Positions 25,324 to 33,375 of a stretch of DNA of 64,000 nt are shown piece by piece. Source of the stretch: Nonomuraea montanisoli (GTDB lineage Bacteria; Actinomycetota; Actinomycetes; Streptosporangiales; Streptosporangiaceae); NCBI RefSeq assembly GCF_013363975.1, contig NZ_JABWGN010000003.1:186001-250000 (forward strand), read 5' to 3'. Below the pieces are notes generated by a model. It was not told the DNA's origin. It ran no database searches and was given only the letters and a program-made list of their open reading frames with translations. Both the position numbers and the translations under genes were made by a program. Every line of letters begins with the position of its first letter. Position 1 is the first letter of the stretch.

Positions 25324-25812
25324 GATGTTGTCCGATGGCGAAACACTACGGTCGCGATCTTCCGCCCGACACCCGCTTTCCGCATGCCTCGATGAACGGT
25401 CCGTAGTCATCGCCATACGGAGCGTGTCCGACGGACGAGCGGTCGTCCTGGCGCGACGAGCGGTCATCCAAGGGGCTCGCGCTCCGGCGCCAGGGGCGTG
25501 AACGGCGCACGGGCGGAGCGGCGACGCGCGGGCACGGCCGATCGCCGGCGGACGACCGGGTCTTGACCAGGCACAATCACGGCGTGACGGCACGCGCGGG
25601 CAGGCAGCGGGGGGCGCAGGCGCGGGCGCGGCGGCCATGCCTTTCACACCCGCCGGCCCCGTACGCGAGCACGCCGCACACACCCCCACACGCCCGCGTC
25701 GAACGCCTCGCCGGCGCCGAAGACGCGGCCCGGGACGCCCGGGGGTCCGGACGCGCCGTTCGCGCCCCGGCGACCCGCGCGGCCGGGCCAGGACGCCGCC
25801 GGAGGGGGGCGG
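25324..25812. other. Gene-free stretch between the 6C-like RNA and the LytTR gene
   Basis: Frames here are Arg/Pro/Ser-rich with no start signal, and I accept none of them. The only feature is a GGGGCGGCTAGCCGCCCC palindrome at 25807-25824 that contains the stop codon of the LytTR gene and may act as its terminator. GC skew and dinucleotides look like the rest of the chromosome. Confidence 0.5.
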
Positions 25813-26547
25813 CTAGCCGCCCCGGTGCTGGTGGACGAGCTGCTCCCGCACCTGGCGGCTGTGGCGGCGGCTGACCTTCAGGGTCTCGGTGCCGACGGTC
25901 AGCGTCACCCGGCCGCCCTCGAAGCGCATCTCGCTCACGTGCCGCGACGACACGAGCGTGCTGCGGTGGACCCGGATGAAGCCCGCCTCGGCCCAGCGCC
26001 GCTCCAGCGCGGCCAGCGACATGCGGACGAGGTAGCTGCCGTCCACCGTGTGCAGCCGCACGTAGTCGCCCTTGGCTTCGGCGAACCAGATCGCCTGCTG
26101 GGGCACGAACCGGGTGATGCCGCCCAGCTCGACCGGGATCACGTCGTCGTGGCCGGGGTCGACCACGGGGACGGCGGCGGCCTGGAGCCGGCGGACGGCC
26201 TCCGACAGGCGCTCGGCGCGCACCGGTTTGAGGAGGTAGTCGACGGCCTCCAGCTCGAACGCCTGCACCGCGCACCGCTCGTGGGCGGTGACGAAGACGA
26301 GCTTGGGCGGGCTCGGGAAGCCGCCGACCAGGCGGGCCAGGTCGAGCCCGCTCAGCCCGGGCATCTCGATGTCGAGGAACACCCCGTCGAGCCGGTCGCC
26401 CGCCCCGATCATCTGGACCATGTCCTGGAGGGCGGCGACGCCGTCGGACGCGGTCAGCACCTGCTCGACACGGACGTCCTGGCGGAGCAGGTATGCCAGC
26501 TCCTCCAGTGCGGGCGGTTCGTCGTCGACGGCCAGGAGACGCAGCAT
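25813..26547 (-). CDS. LytTR family response regulator
   Basis: The 244-residue protein has a receiver domain at residues 1-120 (acidic pair in AVDDEPPALEE, phospho-acceptor Asp59 in GVFLDIEMPG, Thr/Lys in VFVTAH and YLLKPV) and a LytTR DNA-binding domain from about 138 (IPVELGGITRFVPQQAIWFAEAKGDYVRLHT ... FIRVHRSTLVSSRHVSE). The partner is normally a LytS/5TM-type histidine kinase; none is adjacent, so it is an orphan regulator in this window. The promoter region upstream (26548-26640) is unusually AT-rich for this DNA. Confidence 0.92.
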   Translation of the reverse strand: MLRLLAVDDEPPALEELAYLLRQDVRVEQVLTASDGVAALQDMVQMIGAGDRLDGVFLDIEMPGLSGLDLARLVGGFPSPPKLVFVTAHERCAVQAFELEAVDYLLKPVRAERLSEAVRRLQAAAVPVVDPGHDDVIPVELGGITRFVPQQAIWFAEAKGDYVRLHTVDGSYLVRMSLAALERRWAEAGFIRVHRSTLVSSRHVSEMRFEGGRVTLTVGTETLKVSRRHSRQVREQLVHQHRGG

Positions 26548-26640
26548 GACATCTACGCTGACGCAAGAACGCCAAGGTCACAAGCGATACGCAAACCCAG
26601 AGTAAAGATCTGGCCACAATCAGCCATATCGCGGCCCGGG

Positions 26641-27243
26641 TTACGGGGGCCCTTCGCCCGGCTCCTCCTGATAGGAGTAGCGCTGCTCCCGCCAGGGGTC
26701 GGCCACGTTGTGGTAGCCGCGCTCCTCCCAGAAGCCGCGCCGATCCTCTAACAGGTACTCCACCGCCCGGACCCACTTCACGCTCTTCCACGCGTACAGG
26801 TGGGGCACGACCAGGCGCACCGGGAAGCCGCGCTCGGCGCTGAGCGGGCTGCCGTCGAGCTCCATCGCGAACAGCGTGCCGTCGGCGGTGAAGTCGGACA
26901 TCCGGATGTTGGCGCCGTAGCCGTACTCGGCCCAGATCATCACGTGCCGCACGCCGGGGTCGGGCGGCGCGGCCGCGATGATGGCGGCCGGGCTCACGCC
27001 GCACCACTCGTTGCCCATGATCGACCACTTGGTGACGCAGTGGAAGTCGGCGAGCACGGTGGTGCGGGGCAGCCGCTCGAACTCGGGCCAGGTGACGCAG
27101 TGCTCCTCGCCGGAGGCGGTGGCGCCGAAGACGCGGAAGTCCCAGCTCTCCGGCTTGAAGGCGGGCACCCTGCCGTAGTGGATCACGGGCCGGCCGCGCG
27201 GGACGTACTGGCCTGGCGGCAGGCGCGACTGCTCCACGGGCAC
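26641..27243 (-). CDS. Sulfite-oxidase-fold molybdopterin oxidoreductase
   Basis: The 200-residue protein matches the oxidoreductase molybdopterin-binding domain. The molybdenum-ligating Cys69 sits in ADFHCVTKWS, followed by EWCGVSPAAII, the strand VMIWAEYGYGANI and the PVRLVVPHLYAWKSVKWV end. It has no Tat signal, so it is cytoplasmic, unlike MsrP (YedY). Actinobacteria carry several such small proteins whose substrates are unknown; methionine sulfoxide or sulfite are only guesses. It is not the missing xanthine dehydrogenase large subunit, which is of a different fold and about 750 residues. Monocistronic. Confidence 0.88.
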   Translation of the reverse strand: MPVEQSRLPPGQYVPRGRPVIHYGRVPAFKPESWDFRVFGATASGEEHCVTWPEFERLPRTTVLADFHCVTKWSIMGNEWCGVSPAAIIAAAPPDPGVRHVMIWAEYGYGANIRMSDFTADGTLFAMELDGSPLSAERGFPVRLVVPHLYAWKSVKWVRAVEYLLEDRRGFWEERGYHNVADPWREQRYSYQEEPGEGPP

Positions 27244-27336
27244 TCCCCTCGCACGGTCTCGTGGTCCGGAGCCATCCTCCCACCGGCCCGCGGGTGACCC
27301 GCGCCCGGGTGCGGTCCCTCTTCCCCAGCGGTGCGC

Positions 27337-27342
27337 TAGTAT
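27337..27342 (+). promoter_or_regulatory. -10 element TAGTAT of the aro leader transcript
   Basis: TAGTAT ends eight bases before the leader-peptide ATG at 27351, so transcription should begin at or beside that ATG. The leader would be translated from a leaderless end, which fits an attenuator that has to load a ribosome at once. Confidence 0.55.
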
Positions 27343-27350
27343 TGCGGCCT

Positions 27351-27419
27351 ATGCGCACCGCGTTCCTGTTTTGGTATGGCGACGGACCCGAGTCCGTTCG
27401 CCATCTGACGCTGCGCTAG
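27351..27419 (+). CDS. Aromatic amino acid leader peptide of the DAHP synthase gene
   Basis: The 22-residue frame begins MRTAFLFWYG and ends with TAG at 27417-27419. Within six codons it has Phe, Phe, Trp and Tyr: all three aromatic amino acids in one run. It stands 12 bases before a perfect terminator and 112 bases before the gene for the first enzyme of aromatic synthesis. This is the layout of ribosome-mediated attenuation, where scarcity of any charged aromatic tRNA stalls the ribosome. CGTTCGCC (27395-27402), just after the control codons, can pair with GGCGAACG (27426-27433), which reaches into the base of the terminator; GGACCCG (27384-27390) can pair with CGGGTCC (27442-27448) in its left arm. 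Either could be the antiterminator. Confidence 0.8.
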   Translation: MRTAFLFWYGDGPESVRHLTLR

Positions 27420-27431
27420 CAGACAGGCGAA

Positions 27432-27476
27432 CGAAAGGCCCCGGGTCCTCACAGGACCCGGGGCCTTTCGTGTTTT
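27432..27476 (+). terminator. Attenuator terminator upstream of the DAHP synthase gene
   Basis: A perfect 18-bp stem (27432-27449 with 27453-27470) with a three-base loop is followed by TGTTTT. It is the only hairpin in the window with both a long perfect stem and a clear U-tract, and it lies between the leader peptide and the structural gene rather than after a gene. Confidence 0.88.
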
Positions 27477-27531
27477 CCGGAAGTTTTCCCAGTTCCCCGA
27501 CAAGAGCACTTCTCTGACAAGGAGCGAGCAG

Positions 27532-28563
27532 ATGGTCATCGTGATGGGCCCGGAGGCCACGCGGGAGGACGTCGAGTCGATCGTGACGGTCGTTCAGGCG
27601 GCCGGGGTCGAGGCGTTCGTGAGCCGGGGCGTGCGGCGCACGATCGTCGGCCTGGTCGGCGACGTCACCCAGCTCGACGCCGCGGGCCTGCGCGGCATGA
27701 GCGGCGTACGGGACGTGATGCGCGTGTCGACCCCGTACAAGCTGGTCAGCAGGGAGAACCACCCGCAGCGCTCGACCGTCCACGTGGGCGGCGTGCCGAT
27801 CGGGCCCGAGACCGTGACGCTGATCGCGGGCCCGTGCGCGGTGGAGACGCCCGAGCAGACGCTGGGCGCGGCCCGGATGGCGCAGGCGGCGGGAGCGACG
27901 CTGCTGCGCGGCGGCGCCTACAAGCCGCGCACGTCGCCGTACGCCTTCCAGGGGCTCGGCGAGCGGGGCCTGCAGATCCTGGCCGACGTGCGGGAGGAGA
28001 CGGGCCTGCCGATCGTGACCGAGGTGGTCGACGCCCACGACGTGGCGCTCGTCGCCTCCTACGCCGACATGCTCCAGGTCGGCACGCGCAACGCGCAGAA
28101 CTTCGGGCTGCTCCAGGCCGTGGGCGAGGCCGGCAAGCCGGTGATGCTCAAGCGCGGCATGAGCGCCACGATCGAGGAGTGGCTCATGGCCGCCGAGTAC
28201 ATCGCGCAGCGCGGCAACCTCGACATCGTGCTGTGCGAGCGGGGCATCCGCACCTTCGAGACCGCCACCCGCAACACGCTGGACGTCTCGGCCGTGCCGG
28301 TCGCGCAGCGCCTGTCGCACCTGCCGGTGCTCGTGGACCCGTCGCACTCGGGCGGGCGGCGCGACCTGGTGCTGCCGCTCACGCGCGCGGCCGTGGCCGT
28401 GGGCGCCGACGGCGTGATCATCGACGTGCACCCGCAGCCGGAGCTCGCGCTGTGCGACGGCCCACAGGCGCTGGTGGACGGTGACCTGGACGAGCTGGCC
28501 GCGGTCATGCGGGACCTGCCGCCGCTGCTCGGCAAGTCGGCCGCGGCGCCGCTGACCGTCTGA
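27532..28563 (+). CDS. aroF: DAHP synthase, type I-beta
   Basis: The 343-residue enzyme condenses PEP and erythrose 4-phosphate, the entry step of the shikimate pathway. Residues 1-75 form the ferredoxin-like domain of the I-beta-regulated class (MVIVMGPEATREDVES), which carries tyrosine feedback in Thermotoga; the barrel follows with LIAGPCAVETPEQT, GGAYKPRTSPYAFQGLGERGL, MLQVGTRNAQNFGLLQ, KPVMLKRGMS and PVLVDPSHSGGRRD. RBS AAGGAG is ten bases before the ATG. Expression is predicted to depend on the leader-peptide attenuator. The gene is at the aroG (Rv2178c) position of the mycobacterial order, but that one is a class II enzyme, so the same slot holds a non-homologous class here. The gene symbol is by function only. 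Confidence 0.93.
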   Translation: MVIVMGPEATREDVESIVTVVQAAGVEAFVSRGVRRTIVGLVGDVTQLDAAGLRGMSGVRDVMRVSTPYKLVSRENHPQRSTVHVGGVPIGPETVTLIAGPCAVETPEQTLGAARMAQAAGATLLRGGAYKPRTSPYAFQGLGERGLQILADVREETGLPIVTEVVDAHDVALVASYADMLQVGTRNAQNFGLLQAVGEAGKPVMLKRGMSATIEEWLMAAEYIAQRGNLDIVLCERGIRTFETATRNTLDVSAVPVAQRLSHLPVLVDPSHSGGRRDLVLPLTRAAVAVGADGVIIDVHPQPELALCDGPQALVDGDLDELAAVMRDLPPLLGKSAAAPLTV

Positions 28564-28645
28564 CCATCCCCCTCCGCCCCCCTCCGGCGCCTCACCGGCG
28601 CCGCACCGCTCCGCCGCCTCACCACTCGCCACGAGCGATCCTCTC

Positions 28646-28689
28646 CCGGTACGGCAGGCCCCGCCACCAGCGGGCACGCGCCGTACCGG
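28646..28689. terminator. Bidirectional terminator between aroF and thiI
   Basis: CCGGTACGGC at 28646-28655 and GCCGTACCGG at 28680-28689 pair perfectly over 10 bp, with CCCGC/GCGGG pairing inside. It lies between convergent genes, 20 bases from the thiI stop. Confidence 0.6.
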
Positions 28690-28708
28690 CCCCCGGGACA
28701 CGGCCCGG

Positions 28709-29905
28709 CTAGAGGGTGTACTCCTGGATGGAGTCGGCGAGCTGGACGATCAGCTCCTCGGCGTCGAGGCGCTTCTCGATCTGCTTGAGGTCCTCGATCT
28801 TGGCCCGGGTCTCGGCCCGCTTGGGGGCGAGGAGGCTGCAGCAGTCCTCGTCGGGCAGCTCGGAGATCTCCAGCGTGCCGATGCGCCGCGCCTCGGCCAT
28901 GATCTCCGTCTTGTCCCAGCCGACCAGCGGGCGCAGGATCGGCAGCTCGACGGCGTGGTCCTGGGCGGTGATGTTGGCCAGCGTCTGCGAGGAGACCTGG
29001 CCCAGCGCGTCGCCCGTGATCAGCGCCGCGGCGCGGATGCGGTGGGCGACCTCCTCGGCCGTCTTGAGCATGAGCCGCCGCTGGGCGATGACCGCGAGCC
29101 GGTCCTGGCCGGAGGTGCGGATCGACTGCTGCGCCTTGCCGAACGGCACCACCCACAGCCGCGACTGGCTCTGGAACCGGTCGAGCTTGCGCACCAGCGC
29201 GTACGCCTTGTAGATCGACTCGGAGGTGGTGAACGGGATGCCGGAGAAGTGCAGGAAGTCCACGTGCAGGCCGCGCCGCATCATGCGGTAGGCCGCCACG
29301 GGCGAGTCGATGCCGCCCGACATGAGCACGAGCGCCCGGCCGCTGCTGCCGACCGGCAGGCCGCCCTGCCCCGGCAGCCCGCCGGTGAAGACGAACACCT
29401 CGTCGCGGTCGACCTCGATGTGCACCGTCAGCTCGGGCCGCTTGAGGTCGACCGGCAGGCCGTACTCGTCGTTGATGGCGCCGCCGACGAGCCGGTCGAG
29501 CTCGTTGGAGCGCAGCGGGAAGCGCTTGTCGCGGCGGCGGGAGCGCACGGCGAACGGCGCGCGGCGCCGCACCTCGTCGGTGTCGCGCACCAGCTCCAGG
29601 CCGGCCTTGAGCACGGTGTCGGGGTCCTTGGCCACGCGCCAGGCCGGGTGGATCCACACCAGCCCGGGGACGTCGGCGACGCGCCGGGCGACGGCCTCGG
29701 CCTGCTCGGGGGTGGACCCCGTGGGCAGGAAGATCGCGATGACGCCGTGCCGCTTGCGCACGTCGAGCTCCAGGCCGAGCTCCTTCAGGGCGTGGCGGAT
29801 GTTGGCGATCAGGCGCCGCTCGAACAGCTCGCGGTTCTTGCCCTTGAGGACGATCTCGCCCAGCTTGAGCAGAACGCAGGGCTCGCCCAGGGCGGACATC
29901 GTCAT
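28709..29905 (-). CDS. thiI: tRNA 4-thiouridine synthase ThiI (no rhodanese domain)
   Basis: The 398-residue protein has an N-terminal ferredoxin-like/THUMP region (LLKLGEIVLKGKNRELFE at the start) and a PP-loop ATPase domain with LVLMSGGIDSPVAAYRMMRRG near 188-200 and the VSSQTLANITAQD block. It ends at EELIVQLADSIQEYTL with no rhodanese domain, so sulfur must come from another carrier, as in Bacillus-type ThiI. It makes s4U8 in tRNA and perhaps also serves thiazole synthesis. I place the start at the ATG at 29905 because GGAGG sits ten bases before it; an upstream in-frame codon at 29950 lacks one. Confidence 0.92.
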   Translation of the reverse strand: MTMSALGEPCVLLKLGEIVLKGKNRELFERRLIANIRHALKELGLELDVRKRHGVIAIFLPTGSTPEQAEAVARRVADVPGLVWIHPAWRVAKDPDTVLKAGLELVRDTDEVRRRAPFAVRSRRRDKRFPLRSNELDRLVGGAINDEYGLPVDLKRPELTVHIEVDRDEVFVFTGGLPGQGGLPVGSSGRALVLMSGGIDSPVAAYRMMRRGLHVDFLHFSGIPFTTSESIYKAYALVRKLDRFQSQSRLWVVPFGKAQQSIRTSGQDRLAVIAQRRLMLKTAEEVAHRIRAAALITGDALGQVSSQTLANITAQDHAVELPILRPLVGWDKTEIMAEARRIGTLEISELPDEDCCSLLAPKRAETRAKIEDLKQIEKRLDAEELIVQLADSIQEYTL

Positions 29906-30123
29906 GGTGGAACCTCCGGGGAAGACAGGGACGCGCACCGCGGTCACCACCGCGACCCATCGAGTTTAGTCCGCCGCCGGCCCCGTCACTTCGGCCGACG
30001 GCAGGTGTGAGGGGTTCTCATGTTCTCCGACACGCCCGGTTGACAGATAGTCGGGGTATCCATGCGAATAGGACAGGACAACTGGCACAATCCGGTGACC
30101 CCTAATGCAAGGAACCTCACCGA

Positions 30124-31242
30124 ATGTCTTCCGCTGTTAACCACTTCACCCATGGGCTCATCACGCCGGTCCTGGCCTACGTGATGTCGTGCATGGGCTC
30201 GATGCTCGGACTGCGGCTGACCGCCCAGGCCCGCGCCTCGCGCGGGGCCTCGCGGATGCGCTGGCTGCTCGGGGCGGCCGTCTCCATCGGAGGCACGGGC
30301 ATCTGGGTCATGCACTTCATCGCCATGATGGGCTTCCAGGTCGAGGGCACCCAGATCAGGTTCGACGTGCCCCTCACCGCCGCCTCGGCCGCGGTCGCCA
30401 TCGTGGTCGTCGGCACCGGCCTGTTCCTCGTCTCGTACGGCCGCGGCCGGGTGCTCGCGCTGCTCGGCGGCGGCCTGCTGACCGGTCTCGGCGTGGCGAG
30501 CATGCACTACCTCGGCATGTACGCCATGAACATGTCCGCGCACGTCTCCTACGACCGCACCACCGTGATCGCCTCCGTGGTCATCGCCGTGGTGGCCGCC
30601 ACCGCCGCCCTGTGGTTCACCGTGCGGGTCACCCGCCCGGTCTGGATCGCCGGCGCCGCGCTGATCATGGGTGTGGCCGTCTCCGGCATGCACTACACCG
30701 GCATGTACGCGCTGCAGGTCACGGTCGACCCCGAGCCGGGTGTCGTGGCCGGCGCCGACGCGCTGGACTTCCTGGTGCCCCTCATGACCGTGATCAGCCT
30801 GATCACGCTGACCATGCTGCTCATGGTCATCCTGTCGCCCTCCGAGCAGGAGATGAGCGAGGACGCCGAGCTCACGCGCAAGCTGGAGATGCAGCGGCGC
30901 ACCCGGCAGCAGCTCACCGAGACCTCGCTCGCCGAGGCCACGCCCCTCGCCACCGGCCGGCGCGCGCAGCGGGGGCCGGTGTTCGCCGCCCCCGTCCCCG
31001 ACCAGCCCTCCCCCTCCGACGCCTACGGCCCCGGCCCCTCCGCGCCCGGCGCCTTCACCCCGGGGACGCAGCGGACGCCGTACTCCGGCCAGCCGTATCC
31101 CGACGGCCAGGCGGCGCCCGGCCAGAACGCCCCCGTCATCCCCTTCCCCGGCCAGCCCGGCACGCAGCACCAGCAGGGCGGCCAGGGTCCGGCCCCTCAG
31201 CAGCAGCAATCCGGAAAGAGATCACGATCTCGCCGTAGGTAG
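30124..31242 (+). CDS. MHYT-domain integral membrane sensor protein
   Basis: The 372-residue protein has seven predicted membrane helices in its first 250 residues, carrying the repeated MHYT-type motifs: WVMHFIAMMGF near 60, SMHYLGMYAM near 130 and GMHYTGMYAL near 192. The pattern is proposed to bind copper and sense O2, CO or NO. The C-terminal 110 residues are a Pro/Gly/Gln-rich cytoplasmic tail ending in a basic SGKRSRSRRR; there is no GGDEF, EAL or kinase output domain, unlike most MHYT proteins. RBS AAGGAAC is near the ATG, and a TTGACA lies at 30040-30045. A paralogue follows 52 bases downstream. Confidence 0.9.
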   Translation: MSSAVNHFTHGLITPVLAYVMSCMGSMLGLRLTAQARASRGASRMRWLLGAAVSIGGTGIWVMHFIAMMGFQVEGTQIRFDVPLTAASAAVAIVVVGTGLFLVSYGRGRVLALLGGGLLTGLGVASMHYLGMYAMNMSAHVSYDRTTVIASVVIAVVAATAALWFTVRVTRPVWIAGAALIMGVAVSGMHYTGMYALQVTVDPEPGVVAGADALDFLVPLMTVISLITLTMLLMVILSPSEQEMSEDAELTRKLEMQRRTRQQLTETSLAEATPLATGRRAQRGPVFAAPVPDQPSPSDAYGPGPSAPGAFTPGTQRTPYSGQPYPDGQAAPGQNAPVIPFPGQPGTQHQQGGQGPAPQQQQSGKRSRSRRR

Positions 31243-31294
31243 TTGATTTCGGTCGGTCCGAGCCCCGATACTCCAGGAATTGCCGAGGGGGCTC

Positions 31295-32110
31295 ATGTCG
31301 CCGATCGACCAGTTCTCGTACGGGTTGCTCACGCCCGTCCTGGCCTACGCCATGTCCAGCGTCGGCTCCCTGCTCGGCCTGCTGCTCACCGCCCGGGCCC
31401 GCCTGATCGGCGGCAAGGAGGGCCGGTACTGGCTGGTGGGGGCCGCGCTGGCCATCGGCGGCACCGGCATCTGGACCATGCACTTCATCGCGATGATGGG
31501 CTTCGCCGTGGACGGCACGGACATCCACTACGACCTGCCGCTGACCGCCGCCTCCGCCCTGCTCGCCGTCGTGGTGGTGGGCATGGGGCTGTTCCTCGTC
31601 TTCCACGGCGGCGAACGCGTCTCGTCCCTCGTCGGCGGCGGCGTGCTCACCGGGCTCGGCGTGGCCGGCATGCACTACCTGGGCATGGCGGGGATGCGCA
31701 TGGCCGGTCACGTCTCCTACGACCCGGTGGTCGTGGGGCTGTCGGTGGTGATCGCGGTCGCGGCGGCGACGGCCGCGCTGTGGTTCGCGCTGCGCGTCCG
31801 GGGCGCCCTGCGCACGACCGGCGCGGCCCTGGTCATGGGCGTGGCCGTGTCCGGGATGCACTACACCGGCATGTACGCCATGGCCGTGCAAGTGCACTCC
31901 GACGAGACGCCCGTCGGGGGCGCCGCGGCGGGCGACTTCCTGCTGCCGCTCGTCGTGGGCCTGAGCGTGGTGACCGTGGGACTGCTGCTGGCCGTGCTGC
32001 TGTCGCCGTCGGAGCGGGAGGTGCTCGCCGAGATGAAGTTCCGGGAGCGCATGCTGAGAAGTGAAGGGGGCGCGCCGGAACAGGATTCGTTCGGCACGCC
32101 CCGTGGATGA
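31295..32110 (+). CDS. MHYT-domain integral membrane protein, paralogue
   Basis: The 271-residue protein repeats the seven-helix MHYT domain of the previous gene with the same motif spacing (WTMHFIAMMGF, GMHYLGMAGM, GMHYTGMYAM), but stops after a short cytoplasmic helix (SPSEREVLAEMKFRERML) and lacks the Pro-rich tail. GAGGGGG precedes the ATG at 31295, which I prefer over the TTG at 31280. The two genes are a local duplication and are likely cotranscribed; a heteromeric sensor is possible. Output is unknown. Confidence 0.9.
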   Translation: MSPIDQFSYGLLTPVLAYAMSSVGSLLGLLLTARARLIGGKEGRYWLVGAALAIGGTGIWTMHFIAMMGFAVDGTDIHYDLPLTAASALLAVVVVGMGLFLVFHGGERVSSLVGGGVLTGLGVAGMHYLGMAGMRMAGHVSYDPVVVGLSVVIAVAAATAALWFALRVRGALRTTGAALVMGVAVSGMHYTGMYAMAVQVHSDETPVGGAAAGDFLLPLVVGLSVVTVGLLLAVLLSPSEREVLAEMKFRERMLRSEGGAPEQDSFGTPRG

Positions 32111-32272
32111 CGCCACCCCCGTGGGACGTCCCCTGGGTACGGCTCGCGTCACGTAGTGGGCCGCCAACTCGCCGCGGCGCAAGCCGTACCCGGAGGGGGT
32201 CGTCGATGACCCCCTGGCAGCGAAGGTACGGCCCGCCGCTTGCAGGCGGCTTACAGGCCGCCGAAGGAGCCG
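32111..32272. terminator. Hairpin-rich region between MHYT and pfkA genes
   Basis: Three nested elements are visible in the convergent gap: GTACGGCT (32138-32145) pairing with AGCCGTAC (32182-32189); a perfect AGGGGGTC/GACCCCCT hairpin (32194-32201 with 32208-32215, six-base loop); and a GCCGC-rich hairpin at about 32229-32262. The central one is the likely bidirectional terminator. No gene fits here. Confidence 0.55.
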
Positions 32273-33298
32273 CTAGCCGAAGAACACCTCCGCCTCGGCG
32301 TACCGCTGCACCGGGACGGTCTTGAGCTCGGAGGTGGCCTCGTCGAGGCTGACGCGCACGATGTCGGTGCCGCGCAGCGCGACCATGGTGCCGAAGTCGC
32401 CCTCGTGGGCGGCGTCGATGGCCTGGAGCCCGAACCTGGTGGCCAGCACCCGGTCGAACGCGGTGGGCGTGCCGCCGCGCTGGATGTGGCCGAGCACGGT
32501 CGTGCGCGCCTCCTTGCCGGTGCGCTTCTCGATCTCCTTGGCCAGCACCTCGCCGATGCCGCCCAGCCGTACGTGGCCGAACGCGTCGAGCTCGCCGGCC
32601 TGCAGCGCCATCTGCCCCTCGAGGGGATGCGCGCCCTCGGCGACCACGAGGATCGGCGAGTAGCGGGTGCGGAAGCGCGACTCGACGTACTCGCAGACCC
32701 GGTCGATGTCGAACGGTTTCTCCGGGATGAGGATGACGTTCGCGCCGCCCGCCATGCCGGCGTGCAGCGCGATCCACCCGGCGTGGCGGCCCATGACCTC
32801 GCAGATCAGCGCCCGGTGGTGGGACTCGGCGGTCGTGTGGAGCCGGTCGATGGCCTCGGTGGCGATGTTGACGGCCGTGTCGAAGCCGAAGGTGTAGTCG
32901 GTGCCGGACAGGTCGTTGTCGATCGTCTTGGGCACGCCCACGACCTTGACGCCGCGCTCGAACAACTGGCGGGCGACGCCCAGCGTGTCCTCGCCGCCGA
33001 TGGCGATGAGCGCGTCGACGCCGCCCGAGGCGAGATTGTCCTTGATGCGGTCGACGCCGCCCTCGATCTTGATGGGGTTGGTGCGCGAGGATCCGAGGAT
33101 CGTGCCGCCGCGCGGCAGGATGCCCCGTACGGCCTGGATGTCCAGCGGCATGGTGTCGCCCTCGAGCGGCCCGCGCCAGCCGTCGCGGAATCCGACGAAT
33201 TCGTGTCCGTAGACGCTCACGCCCTTGCGGACGACGGCCCTGATGACGGCGTTGAGACCGGGGCAGTCGCCCCCTCCGGTGAGCACTCCAATACGCAT
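32273..33298 (-). CDS. pfkA: 6-Phosphofructokinase, predicted pyrophosphate-dependent
   Basis: The 341-residue group III PFK has GVLTGGGDCPGLNAVIR at the N-terminus, IAIGGEDTLG at 99-106 and VPKTIDNDL at 122-130, then MGRHAGWIA and GHIQRGGTPTAFDR. In this family ATP enzymes keep Gly104 and Gly124, whereas PPi enzymes (for example Amycolatopsis methanolica) have Asp104 and Lys124. Counting from the chosen ATG gives exactly Asp104 and Lys124, so PPi is the expected phosphoryl donor and the reaction would be reversible. RBS GGGAGG precedes the ATG. A DasR-like operator overlaps its -35 region. Activity is inferred, not shown. Confidence 0.92.
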   Translation of the reverse strand: MRIGVLTGGGDCPGLNAVIRAVVRKGVSVYGHEFVGFRDGWRGPLEGDTMPLDIQAVRGILPRGGTILGSSRTNPIKIEGGVDRIKDNLASGGVDALIAIGGEDTLGVARQLFERGVKVVGVPKTIDNDLSGTDYTFGFDTAVNIATEAIDRLHTTAESHHRALICEVMGRHAGWIALHAGMAGGANVILIPEKPFDIDRVCEYVESRFRTRYSPILVVAEGAHPLEGQMALQAGELDAFGHVRLGGIGEVLAKEIEKRTGKEARTTVLGHIQRGGTPTAFDRVLATRFGLQAIDAAHEGDFGTMVALRGTDIVRVSLDEATSELKTVPVQRYAEAEVFFG

Positions 33299-33338
33299 GG
33301 CGGGTTCCTCCCGATGGGCTTCACACGACCAGGATCGC

Positions 33339-33375
33339 ATTGTGCCCACATCCGCGGGCACTGGTCTAGACCAAA
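33339..33375 (-). promoter_or_regulatory. pfkA promoter with DasR (dre)-like operator
   Basis: ACTGGTCTAGACCAAA at 33360-33375 contains the perfect 12-bp palindrome TGGTCTAGACCA, the core of the dre site bound by the GntR regulator DasR in streptomycetes. On the minus strand a CACAAT -10 element (33344-33339) lies 17 bases downstream of the operator half, so the operator covers the -35 region. The rest of the 324-base gap 33299-33622 shows no gene. Confidence 0.65.

Noticed and set aside
25346-25576. 76-codon minus-strand frame in the gap after the 6C-like RNA
   Set aside because: Arg/Ser/Pro-rich, no ribosome-binding site, no recognisable motif.
26641-27243. Missing molybdenum subunit of xanthine dehydrogenase
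   Set aside because: This is a 200-residue sulfite-oxidase-fold protein with a single Cys ligand, unrelated to the xanthine oxidase large subunit.
30000-30123. c-di-GMP-type riboswitch upstream of the MHYT gene
   Set aside because: Only a GGGGT/ACCCC pairing is visible; the conserved GEMM core bases are not present.
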